NCBI GenBank assembly: GCA_003427395.1
Contig: BFEA01000944.1
Span: 89,183 to 153,182 of the forward strand
Direction of reading: 5' to 3'
DNA length: 64,000 nucleotides
Source of the DNA: Chara braunii
Lineage: Eukaryota > Streptophyta > Charophyceae > Charales > Characeae
Part shown: positions 52,829-64,000 of the stretch, in pieces
Numbering within the stretch: the first letter of the stretch is position 1
Layout of the letters: each line of letters starts with the position of its first letter
Made by a program: the position numbers and the translations under genes
The notes under the pieces: generated by a model
The model's input: the letters and a program-made list of their open reading frames with translations, nothing else
What the model was told of the DNA's origin: nothing
Databases searched by the model: none

Positions 52829-55800
52829 CATCGTTCATCTATACTAGGTTGATCAGTTTGAAGGACTATAACGACATCGATGTCGAAAATTATTGTATAA
52901 CCTTGAGGTACTCTCAACCTCAAGGTTATATATATTCGTCAATGACCTTCATTGCGACATAACCCTCAGTGAAGGTCACAGACGACTGCATAACATTGAG
53001 GCATACCTTCTAATTGTAGCCTAGAGTTCGAGCTGGAGGGACGATTACCCCAATGGTAAACCAACTCAAATAATTATTCGAGGGGTATTGAGTTAACTCC
53101 TAGAAATCAAGTTTTTTACGAGATAGGAGACTTTTGTCTATCATTGCGCAACTTATTCGCGATGCACTATCGTTAAACTAACAATACGGTGGACCGACGA
53201 CATTGAAGTGATCGCTAAAGGTTATGATGGGTCAAGATTGTCGATTGTCTCGCATTAGACTTCGATCGATATGATAAAATGATTTTGGTTAATATCAACG
53301 TAGAGAGAGTTGGATTATATTTTTAGAGTTCAATTCTAAATGCACACAATGCGGAACAAGAATGAGAGTATAAAGTTGTAGAAAAGATGACCCCTAGTAA
53401 CTTGTCCCATTAAAGTATAATTGTATGTTTTCATTTTAGATTAGAGGAGAGCGTAAAAAACAGGATGAGAAATTCAAACGGAGGTAAAAACGACTTAAGG
53501 AGGCAATGTGAGTCTCAACCTCACCTCAACCCAAAGACTTGGATTTGACTTTCACTCATCATGTGTGTTTTTTTTCGGAAGGGATCTATATGAATATTTT
53601 GTGTCACTTCAACTGTTCAGTAAGATTATTGAACAGTCTTTGTCTACAAGTTGATTCAAGTATTATTCAATAATGTTTAATTTAGTATAACAAATTAACT
53701 GATTAATTATAATTTTTTTGTGAATGTATGATGTTGTTTCACTTGAAGTGAGGGTTGTCAAATTGATGATATTCATTAGTTGAACTGGTTATGTAAGAAT
53801 GCATGTGCCGTTTCATTTGTTTAATATATTTAACATTTTTTTTTCTTTTCGTCAGTTGATTCGGTTATGCATGTTTGTATACAATTTAACATGTTCAGTG
53901 ATGTCTTTGTGTTTGTTAATCAATATGGTTTCTTTAAGAGGCGATATTAGAGGTATTGCAAGGTTCGATGTTGTTGCATCTGTTCAGAACGATTATCGGT
54001 TTGATAATGATTGCCAGTTTATTTTATTATGAGAAACAATTTTAATCGTATTGTATGAATAATATAATGTGATAAACACCCCTCGCGATTGGGACGTAAT
54101 TAATAGGGCCTGAGAAAATTGTAAGAGCAAATTATCCTTACAAAGGTATTTGTTCGTGTTTTTACATGACACACAAGGTGCTGGCGAGATACCGTGATGA
54201 GGCGCAGATGCACTAACGTTTTTCAAATAGCGCGCGCCCCAATGATTGAGACTGTTGCATAAAGGTTGAAAAAAAATTGGTATGATGGAGCGTGCATTTT
54301 CGTTACGTGTGCTAAGTAAGATGGTTAGAGTTAGTTATAATTGCCCCCGACCGTAGAGGTCTAGAAGTTTAGCAACATAAAATAAATTATTAAAACTCAC
54401 TGTCATGTAATAGGGATAATTTGAAGATTTCAATAGTAGGTTGGATGAGTCTTTGAAACACCCGGTGATAGAATACAAAATTAGTAGGAGTCTCTTAACT
54501 GTGAAGGCTGAGGGGTCAGCTAAATGACTTGTCGGTGATGAGCAACCAGACAGGTGTCCCCGAGAGTAGGAGTAACAAGGTGTGTGTGTTTATGAAAAAC
54601 AAAAGATACCCTGTCCTTTTAAGGATTAAACGTGCCGCATTCATGTTCCCATGACACCTGCAGGTGCCTGCAATCCACCTGGCACCCTCATGACAGTACT
54701 ACCACCATACTTTGCCTGCTCAGAGAAGGTTGATTAAGACCGTGGTTTTGAATTTGTGAATGACTCACTCTTATGCACTTCTTTAGGTGGATGAAAAATG
54801 TACGTTTAAGCCCATCCAACTTGGTAAAAGTCTACATCTTCTATCAAATTTGCAACAACATTTATTGTGATCAGAGAGTTCGTGCTGACCTGAATGAAGA
54901 TCGTTGTACATGTCAATGATTTCAGTTGCATTAACCAATGTTTTCGTGGTTAGTTGATTTGACTCCGGAGTAAACTAGGCAGTTGATCCGAGCTTTGACA
55001 TTATGTCAGTATAGGTAGTACAATGCTGAGTTTTTAGATTGGTTAATTGCCTAATCTCTCCCCCAACCGACACAAGTGGTTAACATGGCGAGTGGAGCTT
55101 CAATGAATTCCATAGTGCTCCCTTCAACAAACTTTTGTAGTTCCGATTGCCGATTCTCCACAGTGACTGCGACTTCGTCAAACTCGAGTTTTGGGGCATG
55201 TAAAGAAGAACGCTCTCTGGAGAAGATCGATAAGATATCATTGACTAGAAAAATATTGATACATCCTACATCAGATAAGAGAATCGAGTACATTTCTGCA
55301 CCAATCGGTTCATTGCTTTCATCAACTCGTGTTTGTTTATCCTTCTGTTTTGGTTTTCAGATAATGCGAAAGCCTTTATGACAAGATAAAATGTGACCAA
55401 GGGTAGAATTCCGATATTGATTGTACGCACATAGTTTCGGATCAGGTCCCAAACTTGAGTAGCTGTTATCGTGAAATCAATGCACTTACTCTCAATTTGC
55501 TAATGAATATCAAAAGAAAAAAAACGGTGTGTTAACGCTGAAGTTGAACGGGGGACCTTTGTCACTTTGTGTATAATATCATATTCTAATCAGTTTATAA
55601 ATAGTTTACCATCATGTTCATATTAATAATAGTGAAGCTCATTAACCTATATCGACAAATACTGATGACAACGAATGTTATCGTTTAACCCCTTCGAATT
55701 GTTTACAAACAATTCATCAACTCCCTCATGTGTTGAAAACGTGTTGATAAACTGTTGAAATTATGTTGAACTCCAGTGTGCGTGGTGATGCTACAAAATT

Positions 55801-56720
55801 TTGCAAAAACATTATAGAAAAACGTTTCAACTTTTGATATGAGAGCGGAATAATTTGTCTTTGGTATAAAGTTCACATGGATGTTATGAAAGCTAAGTGT
55901 TTGTATTTTGTTTTTGTAACACATATCTTTGTTCCCCTTTTGTCGATAGATATCATTCTATTTATCTCTCTGCGTTCATGTTTTTTACTTTCTCTTTTCC
56001 TCTATGAAAAAAATGATATCTTTGAACAAGGAAATGAAACGTGGTCGATAGGTGAATAGTAATGTAGAGGCAATCAATGTCTGCAAAAACAAATTCGTAT
56101 GTACCTACCGACCATGACTTTGTTTCTTGTTCGATCTATGGAAAACGACATCCTATGTCTACCCGCCTCACTCTTTCTCTCTCACACTTTTTTTTTTTTT
56201 TTTTCTCTCTTCTTTAAAAACTTCGGTATTATAAAAATTATTTATGTACATAGAAAACGACGATGATTTTTACGTTGTTAACGACACTTATTGATATGTG
56301 TGTAGTCTGCAATGCAATTGTGTCTAGTTTAGGTTAATTGACAAAAAGAACGACATGAAATTTTATATATAATAAGTAAGCAACGATACCACCTTAACTT
56401 TCCTTGGAAGTTGAGATATCATCATTTATTTGTTAACAGTCAGTGAGGGACGGAATGAAAGAACTTGGCAACGCATCTCATCAAGTCGAAAGAGTTGTGA
56501 CAATCCAGCCGTCTGGCAGGTAGAGTGGAGATACTTTAATCAGACGCCATTTGAGCGTCGCCTAGTGTATTGGTCATGCTTTGATTTTTTTGTTATGAGT
56601 ATCGTTTGAAGTCAACCTTTGTCGTATGCATGATTGCATTACATATAGGTTGATTTTAGAAGATAAGTCAACTTACGTTGACCTTAGTCATCTTTTGAAA
56701 ATATTTTGTCTGTTTAACTC
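52827..56720. other. AT-rich decayed repeat DNA, no gene
   Basis: No supported gene in 3.9 kb. A perfect 14-bp stem with 7-base loop is at 52896-52930. The stretch 53040-53280 seems related to outer element sequence 39690-40010, and 54117-54175 resembles the outer LTR start ('ccttacaaaggtattt' and following). I read this as the 3' part of an old related element. Confidence 0.4.
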
Positions 56721-56929
56721 TTGATTGTCTTTGAAAGAAGGGACTAGGATTGATTGAGATTTTCTTACGCTTGGAATATCACGTCCTAGTCGACTGGCAT
56801 ACGTTCTGATTCCTGGGAGATCAGCGCCCAAGGGATGGACGACGTTCGGGTTCACTTTGGCGTTTAACCATGCGTACCTATGCTACAGCGAACGAGCAAA
56901 CGCCCTCGGCCGACCTACCTCTGCAATTG

Positions 56930-57209
56930 CATTATAAAAGCCTTCGCATGTGGGTCGGTAGCTCGACAGGGATACGCCCCTAAGGGTGGTGACAGCCCCT
57001 TAGGGAAGGTAAGTTGTGCCCCGCGAGAACCTATCCTGTCGTAGGGAACCGCGGGATGTACAGCTGGTGCACTCGGCCGGAGCGGCGAAGAATCGACGCC
57101 GGTTACCGTGTCATCCCCGAGTTGTCTCTAAAAGGTTGAAAGTCTAAGTTTCTTCTGCGTGACGCGGCCGGGAGGGCCCTCGCACGCGCGGGGGCCGATG
57201 CGCTCGACA
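56930..57209 (+). repeat. end of a decayed LTR related to the outer element
   Basis: From about 57008 ('gtaagttgtgccccgcg') to 57209 ('gatgcgctcgaca') it follows the last 200 bases of the outer LTR (33043-33233) and ends in CA at the matching place. 'cattataaaagcc' at 56931 could be its TATA box. No primer site follows, so it is a solo or 3' LTR. Confidence 0.65.
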
Positions 57210-57593
57210 ACGGGAAATCCCTCTTGCAGTTACCATTTTGCAAACTGCGCATATTCTTATATGAGTAATTCCAAATATTTTTTTTTTTTTTCTTTTTGGA
57301 ATTCTTTTTATTCGAATTTCTATAATCATTTGTGGTCTGAAAGTTCGATTTTTTTTTCTCATTGGTAATTTCGCACTTCCAGGGAGATTGGGAGACGTAC
57401 TGAACGTGCAAAACTCGGGATTTTTATTAATTTGTCGAAATTTTTTCTCTTCAAAAGTTCAAACTTTTCTTTTTTTGATTAGTGGCTCCTTATCTGGGCA
57501 ATTTATTCCACCCACCCCTCCCCACCTATGTTGTTGCCCCCTCTGGTCTTCTCTATCTGTCTCCGGGTACCCCCTGCGGCGACATTGGTGAGT
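57210..57593. other. no gene; leader-like sequence of the third element
   Basis: T-rich sequence without supported coding frames, between the decayed LTR and the repeat array ahead of gag. No primer site recognised; the 5' LTR of the third element is missing or unrecognisable. Confidence 0.45.
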
Positions 57594-57765
57594 TGCCACG
57601 TCAGCAGGCCACGTCAGCAAACCATGTCAGCAGACCACGTCAGCAGACCACATCTGCAGGCCACGTCAGCAGGACAAGTCAGCCGACAACTGTGCCAAGT
57701 CAGCAGCCGAGCAGTGCCACGTCAGCAGCAGGGAGTGCCACGTCAGCAGTCCGCCGGCCTGGTCT
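57594..57765 (+). repeat. CACGTCAGCAG array before gag
   Basis: About ten copies of 'ccacgtcagcag' and close variants at 12-18 base spacing end just before the gag ATG. Each contains an ACGT core (TGACGTG on the other strand), a bZIP-type binding word in plants. It may be regulatory or simply a minisatellite. Confidence 0.6.
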
Positions 57766-59315
57766 ATGATCACACGCTTACAAACAACCGACATGGATCA
57801 GAAGTCCGGGGAAACGGCTGAGGCCTATCAGGCCCGGATGCTGGCTTTGATTACAGAAGCCAAAAAATGGGCGGATGAGGTAGCAGCCATAGAGAAGAAG
57901 AAGGCAGAGGATGCCGAGAAGGCACGTCTGTTGGCAATCGAACAGCAGCGCCAGCAAGACGAGGCAGCAGCAAGGGCTACCGATGAAGAACAAAGTCAAC
58001 GCCGCAAGAAGATATTCAACGGAGAGCGAGCCTTGCTCACAATGGCAGCGGACTGGCGGACCGAGACCGAGAGTGATAAGATGGAAGAGAGTGAAAGCAA
58101 GATCGCTCTACTCCTCTCCCATTTTACGGATCTCCTGGCAACTTGCATTGCACAACAGGAGGACATCCACAGCCGCGACGACGCGATTCAGACGCACAAC
58201 CAGGCGTTTGATCAAGTCAACAGCCGCCTCCAACAGCTGGAGCAACGACCTGTCGCCGCCCCCGATGCTAGCTCCTCCAGCACCTCTGATAACCTCAATG
58301 TATTGGAGATCAACGTCAGAACCCTCAAGGACGACATGCAGCTACAGCAAACCGCCACGCAACAATTGGAGCAGCGGATCTGTGCTACCACCACCACACC
58401 GAGTTCGGCACCGTGCGAGATGACTCCAAATTTCGATGATCAGGAAATCTTCTGCGATTCGACGCAGGCGGACCCAATTCCGTGGTTCCGCAAGTCCGAG
58501 CTCAAGTTGCAGCTACACCACGTCAGCGAGCATAAGCATCACACGTATTTATACTCCCGGTCGGGGGGCCGTGTGCCAAGCATGGTTGAACAATCTCTTC
58601 TCCAAGTACGGGGTGGTAGCTGCCGACTTGTATAACAAGATCAACTGGGATGATCTAAAGGCTGCATGGCATAAGCGGTTCCAAGTAGAGCCGCCGAAGA
58701 TCAAGGCAATGGACAAATTGACGACCTTCGAACAAAGCACTCCGCTGAGTGTTGACTGGATTGTCGAGTACCAACGCTTGACATCCGTCCCAGACATTCA
58801 GATCGGCTTCAAGGCCGTCAAACACTACTTCATCTCAAGGTCGTGTCCGACGTTGGGCAATGCCTTGACTCACGTCGAGGACACCCTGACGACAACGACG
58901 AAGCTCTTCGACAAGGCCGCGCAAATCATTGTCAAACAAGGAGGCTAAGAACCTCAACCGTTCGTCTGCAACAAGCCCGGGCAGAGATCAACATCGACCG
59001 AAAGTGGCCGTGGTTGCGGCGGCAACGCCAACCTACCCTTCTAGCGAGGCCGTGTCTGCCAATGAAGGGGACAGACTCGCAGCCGCCGGGGATGGTGGCC
59101 ACCTCGAGAAAGGCCGAGGACGAGGCAAAACGAAGACAAACACCGCATCTATTCCCGGGCCCGACGCAGCAGCTCCAACCCCAAGGTCCCACTACGGTTT
59201 CTCCAAACGTGCGTACAAGCTACGAAGGAGATCCCGCTATTGTCTGTGGTGTAACAGCGATCTCCACGACACAGTGGGGTGCCCGTCGAAAGGCAAAGGC
59301 AAATCGGGAAACTGA
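57766..59315 (+). pseudogene. third element gag, two frameshifts
   Basis: Three frames join into one Gag. The first (57766-58570) has an Ala/Glu/Lys-rich helical N-terminus and 'DPIPWFRKSELKLQLHHVSE', the entry of a Ty3/gypsy capsid domain. At a run of six G near 58563 the frame shifts and continues 'CQAWLNNLFSKYGVVAADLY' to 'FDKAAQIIV' (to about 58930). A second shift leads to 58929-59315 with a basic linker and the CCHC knuckle 'CLWCNSDLHDTVGC'. The two shifts sit at or near short homopolymers, so some may be sequencing errors. Confidence 0.8.
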
Positions 59316-60223
59316 GCACCGCCGGGAGTGAATCGACAACACTCTCGACGCCTTCGGAACCGGTCGCTTCGCGGGTGACCGCCCTTCGTTCCGAAGCACA
59401 TGTGGAAGTCGATAGTCCTCCTCTTCTATATTCTTTTGAGGACTATGCTGCCCGACTCGTTCCTAGGCTGGGTACTCATGCTCGACGACAAGACGTGTGT
59501 GCGGCATCTTCTCCGTCCGGCAACGGCGACTTATCATCTTCAAGTGGTTCTTCACGGGATTCGGCGCACGAGCTCAACATAGAGGTCTTGGACCCGCTCA
59601 CGTCAGAGGATTTCGCATGGCTTCCTCTCCCGATCACATACCGCTTGCCAAGACCGCAATGCGTAACATTATGCGCTCATCTTCACACGTATGTATCCTT
59701 TTATGCACCACCAACTTCACCGACGGATGACAAAGCTGCCGTGGGGGACATCCTTGCGTATGTTACCAAGGTGGTCCGCGAATTTCGCAAGCAGCGGCAC
59801 GATGACAACAACACACCGCTCCTCTATGTCCGCATCCAAGTTGGGCAAGTGTCCCGCAACGCTTTGCTAGATAGCGGCGCGTCTCGCAATTTCATGAGCC
59901 AAGCCTTTATGCAAAGGGCTGGCCTTGGCACACGAGTTCGGAGGAAGGCAAACCCGACAGTGATCAAGTTGGCGGACAGAAGGACGCAACAACTTATCGA
60001 CCGTTACATCGAGGCCGTACCGGTGTATTTCGCACGTCATGCATGCGAGCCGCTGACATTCGACATTTTGGATACGGACTTCGATATCATTTTGGGAATG
60101 CCTTGGCTTGCAAGTGGGGATCACATGGTCAACTTCCAATGGCGGACTCTTACCGTTTGGGACGCCTTTGACGCAGAAGTACCATGTACTATTCCTCTTC
60201 CGCACCCTTCGATCCGGTGCTAA
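59279..60223 (+). pseudogene. third element aspartic protease region
   Basis: Overlaps the end of gag in another frame. After about 180 residues of Ser/Pro-rich linker come 'VGQVSRNALLDSGASRNFMS', the retropepsin active site, and 'FDIILGMPWL', the second conserved motif. It ends with TAA at 60221-60223, but the same frame continues directly into the RT, so this stop is probably a lesion within one pol frame. Confidence 0.85.
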
Positions 60224-61246
60224 GTGGTGACGGCCAAGTGGTTCCGGGCTACTTGCGCTTACGAGCAGCCCGATGAGATAGGCCTATGCTTCCTACGGAC
60301 TGTCGCGGTAGCCGACTCTTCACCCACGGACTTGTCTTTGGACCCCCGTGTGGTGCGGTTGCTTGACGAGTTCGCCGACATCTTCGAGTCACCTACCGCC
60401 GCTACCGGTGTGGTGCCGGATTGGCCGACCTCTCACGAGATCATTCTTGAGGCCGGTGCCGTGCCGCCGAAAGGTTGCATTTACCGCATGAGGGAGGAGG
60501 AGCTTACGGTCCTCCGCGCGCAACTCGATGACTTTTTGGACAAGGGCTGGATCCGCTCTAGTAGCTCTCCATATGGAGCGCCAATTCTCTTTGTATGGAA
60601 GAAGAAAAAGGATCTACGATTGTGCATCGATTACCGCAAACTCAACACTCAAACCATCAAGAATGCGGGGCCTCTTCCTCGTATTGACGATCTCCTTGAG
60701 CGATTGGGTGACGCGAAGTATTTTTCTAAGTTGGATTTGAAGTCGGGATATCATTTGATTTCGATCCGACCGAACGATCGCTACAAATCCACGTTCAAGA
60801 CGCGGTACGGGCGTTTTGAGTGGGTGGTCATGCCTTTTGGCCTCACCAACGCCCCGACGACCTTTCAAGCGGCAATGACCAACGAGTTTCGTGCGACGTT
60901 GGACCGGTCCATGCTGGTCTACTTAGATGACATTCTCGTCTATAGCCGGACATTGGAGGATCATCTTGAGCACCTTTGACGAGTGTTGGAGACGCTCGAC
61001 CGCGCCAAGTACAAAGCCAACCGTGACAAGTGCGAATTTGTCCGACAAGAGCTGGAATATTGTGGCCATTTTGTCACACCGGAGGGCATCAGTCCGTTGT
61101 CGGACAAGATTCAAGCCATCCAAGAGTGTCCGGAGCCGCGGAACGTCACGGATGTCCGTTCGTTCCTTGGCCTTGCCGGCTACTACCAACGTTTTATCAA
61201 GGGATTACTTGAAGATCGCGGCCCACTTGACCAAGCTTCAATGTGA
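60224..61246 (+). pseudogene. third element reverse transcriptase
   Basis: Continues the protease frame. Residue numbers from 60224: 'WIRSSSSPYGAPILFVWKKK', 'LRLCIDYRKLN', the first Asp in 'FSKLDLKSGYH' (171), 'MPFGLTNAPTTFQ', and 'YLDD' at 233-236. TGA at 60977-60979 replaces an expected Arg codon before 'VLETLDRAKYKANRDKCEF'. 'VRSFLGLAGYYQRFIKG' marks the thumb/connection. Near 61200 the frame shifts. Confidence 0.9.
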
Positions 61247-61860
61247 GGATCGGCCGTTTGAGTTCGAGAAGGATGCAAGGGAATCATTTTTGGCTCTCAA
61301 AACCACGCTATTATCTGCGGACGTCTTGCACATATACGACCCGCTATTGCCAACGCACATCACTACGATGCGTCCGACTATGGCATTGGTGCCGTCCTCG
61401 AACAACACGATTGCGTGGACTGACACCCGATCGAGTACTTCAGCAAGAAAGTGTCCGTCGTGCACTCCATTGATGATGCACGCAAGAAGGAGCTCCTAGC
61501 CTTCGTCCACACGCTCAAGCGGTGGTGACACTTCCTCCTTGGTCGAAGTCAATCCGGATGGGTAATGGACAACAATCCGTTGGTCTTGTACAAGACCCAA
61601 TACACCGTCAATAGCACCATCGCCCGTTGAATGACTTTCATCGACCAATTCGACTTCTTTCCCGATCACATTCCGGGGAAGTCTAACTGTTTTGTGGATG
61701 CTCTTTCACGACGTTTGGATTATTGTACCATAGTCTATTCGACCTTTGAGATCGACGACGACCTGCGGGACAACGTCTCCGCGGCTACCAAACCGACCCC
61801 GAGTTTCGCGACGAGTACGTGAATTGCTCCTCTCCTAAACCGGCGCCTTCTCAATAGTGG
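61200..61860 (+). pseudogene. third element RNase H
   Basis: After the frameshift near 61200 the sequence 'TKLQCEDRPFEFEKDARESF' continues; a further shift near 61370 leads to 'DASDYGIGAVLEQHD', 'DARKKELLAFVHTLKRW' and 'FPDHIPGKSNCFVDALSRR', the RNase H and tether motifs. TGA codons at 61421, 61526 and 61628 interrupt it; at the first and last a Trp would be expected. The frame shifts again near 61775. Confidence 0.8.
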
Positions 61861-63305
61861 ATTGAAGAGGGGTACTTGCTTGTCCACACGCGGGGGAAGG
61901 ACCTTTTTTGCGTACCGAGTGACTCTCACTTGCGTACACGGCTTCTTGGCGAGTTCCACGATGCTCCCGCCACTGAACATTTTGGAGTCAATTGAACGAT
62001 TGGCCGACTTCGCGAGCGCTTTTGGTGGCCCGACCTTCTCGGCGACGTCACACGCTATTACGAGTCATGCGAGGTTTGTCGACGCTGCAAATCCCGCAAC
62101 CATCGTCCGTACGATGAGTTGTGACCATTACCGGTCCCCTTGCGCCGAAGAGAAGCGATTGCATTGGACATTACTGGGCCGTTCCCCAAGCACAAGACCG
62201 GTGTGGATGGGATTCTCATGGTGGTCGACCAACTCACCAAGTTCGCCATGTTTTTGCCTTGCCGCTATCATGCCAAAGCATCGGAGTTGGCCGAGGTTCT
62301 TTACGCCGGTTGGATTCGAACCAAGGGTTACCCCAAGGAAATTGTCTGTGACCACAACACTCGGTTCATGTCCGATTTTTGGTTGGCGCTCATCAAACGA
62401 TGGGGCTCATCTCTCAAGACAAGTTCGGCTCACCACCACCAAACCGATGGCCAAACGGAGAGGGCGCATCAGACCACACAGGTTCTCCTTCGCACTCTCA
62501 TCCGTCTCGACCAAAAGGATTGGTTTGAGCGGCTGCCAGATGTCGAGTTGGCATCCAACTCGTCCATCCACCCGGCTATTGGGATGCCGCCCTTCAATTT
62601 CGAGCACGGATCGTCGGTCACTTCTCCGTTGGACACAATCATCCCACGAGCGGCCGAGAGTGATGCCCATCTTCTTTTCTTGCATCGGATGCAAGAGCTA
62701 ATTGTCAAGGCACGCGACCAGATGCCTAAGACGCAGCAACGCATGAGCCAACGGGCCAATCGCCAGCTTCTTCCTTGTCCATTCCGCGCCGACGATCTCG
62801 TTTGGGTTTCCGCCGCGGAGTTCGGCCTTGAACAAGATCTCTCTTGCAAGCTCCTTTCGAAATGGATGGGGCCCTGGCCGATCGTGGCACCCGCTGGGGA
62901 TGCACTTGAAGGACCTGCCTTTATCATTCAAGTGCCCGCCCACTTGCCCGTCTACCCGGTCTTTCATTGCTCCAAGTTGGCGCTTTACACGGCAGCGGAA
63001 CATGATGATTTTCACGGACGACGATCGCAAGACCCACCCTCTATGGACGGTTTTCAAGAGGTGGGCGACATCATCTCCCAGCGACGCTACGGCAACAGGC
63101 CGATCGAGTACTTGGTACACTTTGCGTACTGCACCCACAAAGCTGACGGTTGGTTAACCTGTGCCAAGCAACAACTCCAGATGTTCTTGCACGCTACGAA
63201 CGCAAGATGCAAGGCAAGCCGGTATCTTCGGCTCCACGTCGCACCCGTGTCCAGGTTCCACCTTCAGATCGTCAGCTTCGCCCTCGACCCGGCTTGACTT
63301 CATAA
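61860..63305 (+). pseudogene. third element integrase with chromodomain-like tail
   Basis: The zinc-binding part lies at about 61930-62090 ('LGEFHDAPATEHFG' then 'ESCEVCRRCK') and contains a TGA. The core is open from 62140 to 63297: Asp in 'ALDITGPFP', Asp in 'IVCDHNTRF', Glu in 'GQTERAHQT', with 35 residues between the last two. The C-terminal part contains 'FRADDLVWVSAAEFGLEQ' and a chromodomain-like 'IISQRRYGNRPIEYLVHF' … 'DGWLT'. A shift near 63160 restores a frame with 'LARYERKMQGKPV' that ends with TAA at 63303-63305, overlapping the polypurine tract. Confidence 0.85.
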
Positions 63306-63315
63306 GGAGGGGAGG
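63304..63315 (+). other. polypurine tract of third element
   Basis: 'aaggaggggagg' directly abuts the LTR start TGTTACATA at 63316 and overlaps the last stop codon of pol. Confidence 0.85.
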
Positions 63316-64000
63316 TGTTACATACTGCGCCTGCAACATGCTGCGCCTACAACAAGGGCCATTTTCAGGCCGTGTGTAGTTTCAGCCTAAAACAGGGCCC
63401 TCCAGGCCCTGAGTCTTTTCAGCCTGAAACGGAGGGCCATTTTCAGGCCCTCATAAGATCGACCTACCCTGAANCCCTCCAGGCCCTGAGTCTTTTCAGC
63501 CTGAAACGGAGGGCCATTTTCAGGCCCTCATAAGATCGACCTACCCTGAAACTTAGGCACCAGACCAGGGTTTTAGCACAGGCCATTTTGGGCCTGTTTT
63601 CAAGACAAGCTTTGTTTGAGCTTCAACGCCAGGGTCTGGCACATTTTGGCATGCGCAAGAGCAGCCTCCTGGACGGGCCAGCACTATATAAGACTGGCCC
63701 GCCCTGCAGGCAGCGGGTAGTTCATAGGGACTTCCCACGCACTTCACGTGCAGTTCAGGAGGCAGGAGGTAGTCTTCAGGATTTGGCGGCAACACTCTGG
63801 AGGAGTGCTGCAGTAGTAGTAGTAGCGTTAGCAGTAACCTTCAGCGCTGGGTGCTAGTAGGAGCTAGAGTAGCACTGGAGAGAGAGAGAGATTGGGCGGA
63901 GGCCAGGGAGACTTACCTGCAGCACCATAGCTCCAGCTTCGTCTTCGAGGTACCTGCAGCACGGCGCCATCTTCACAGGTTAGTACCTGGCACATGAGAG
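63316..64000 (+). repeat. third element 3' LTR (partial)
   Basis: Starts TGTTACATACTGCG. It contains repeated 'ttcagcctgaaacggaggg' and 'ccattttcaggcc' words, a TATA box 'tatataa' at 63685-63691, and runs off the window. The 76 bases 63398-63473 are duplicated exactly at 63475-63550 around an N at 63474, an assembly join. Confidence 0.8.

Larger units (their letters stand above)
57766..64000 (+). mobile_element. third Ty3/gypsy element (chromovirus-like), 3' end outside window
   Basis: Gag, protease, RT, RNase H and integrase in order, a polypurine tract at 63304-63315 and a 3' LTR starting TGTTACATA at 63316. Unrelated in sequence to the inner giant element. The coding part has many stops and shifts. 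No 5' LTR is seen in the window, so it is 5'-truncated or its LTR is unrecognised. Confidence 0.85.

Overview
This 64-kb window reads as heterochromatin-like, repeat-dominated eukaryotic nuclear DNA from a draft assembly: long CT/GA/CA/TA microsatellites, two N gaps placed inside microsatellites, no operons, and almost every recognisable protein belonging to a transposable element. The element mix (Ty3/gypsy LTR retrotransposons primed by tRNA-Asp, an integrase with a chromodomain-like tail, hAT-type non-autonomous DNA elements, a Penelope-like reverse transcriptase) fits the green lineage. I suspect a charophyte alga such as Chara, but the sequence alone does not prove this. I see no convincing intact single-copy host gene.

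The core is a nest. An outer, gag-only LTR element occupies 7625-42127 (LTRs about 1.7 kb, 4-bp target duplication CCGT on both sides, PBS matching tRNA-Asp). Its 5' LTR is split by a 23.9-kb inner Ty3/gypsy element at 8513-32422 whose LTRs are about 6 kb each and are largely built of minisatellites. The uninterrupted sequence of the split site survives in the outer element's own 3' LTR (around 41319), so the insertion can be read directly. The inner element has, between PBS and gag, a tightly packed array of small paralogous ORFs (14759-17251) that I do not recognise, then a decayed gag, protease, RT-RNase H and integrase (17256-23023), a minisatellite, and a 1.2-kb segment bounded by copies of its polypurine tract and carrying an antisense ORF with its own TATA box. 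The outer element carries what look like single distant relatives of the same small ORFs ahead of its gag, plus matching LTR termini and PBS, so the two may be an autonomous/non-autonomous pair.

Left of the nest (1-7624) are tandem repeats, pyrimidine-rich DNA, microsatellites, a SINE-like sequence and a clear 720-bp hAT-type element with an 8-bp duplication. Right of it (42132-57209) are a small hairpin element, GC-rich minisatellites, AT-rich DNA, two 523-bp foldback elements, a second hAT-type element, and on the minus strand a broken Penelope-like reverse transcriptase followed by a Josephin-type deubiquitinase-like domain and Cys/His-rich RING-like fingers. A decayed LTR resembling the outer element ends at 57209.

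The right end (57766-64000) is a third, different Ty3/gypsy element with gag, protease, RT, RNase H, integrase, polypurine tract and the start of its 3' LTR; it is riddled with stops and frameshifts. Several single-N positions (26661, 63474) are flanked by exact duplications and are assembly joins, not biology.
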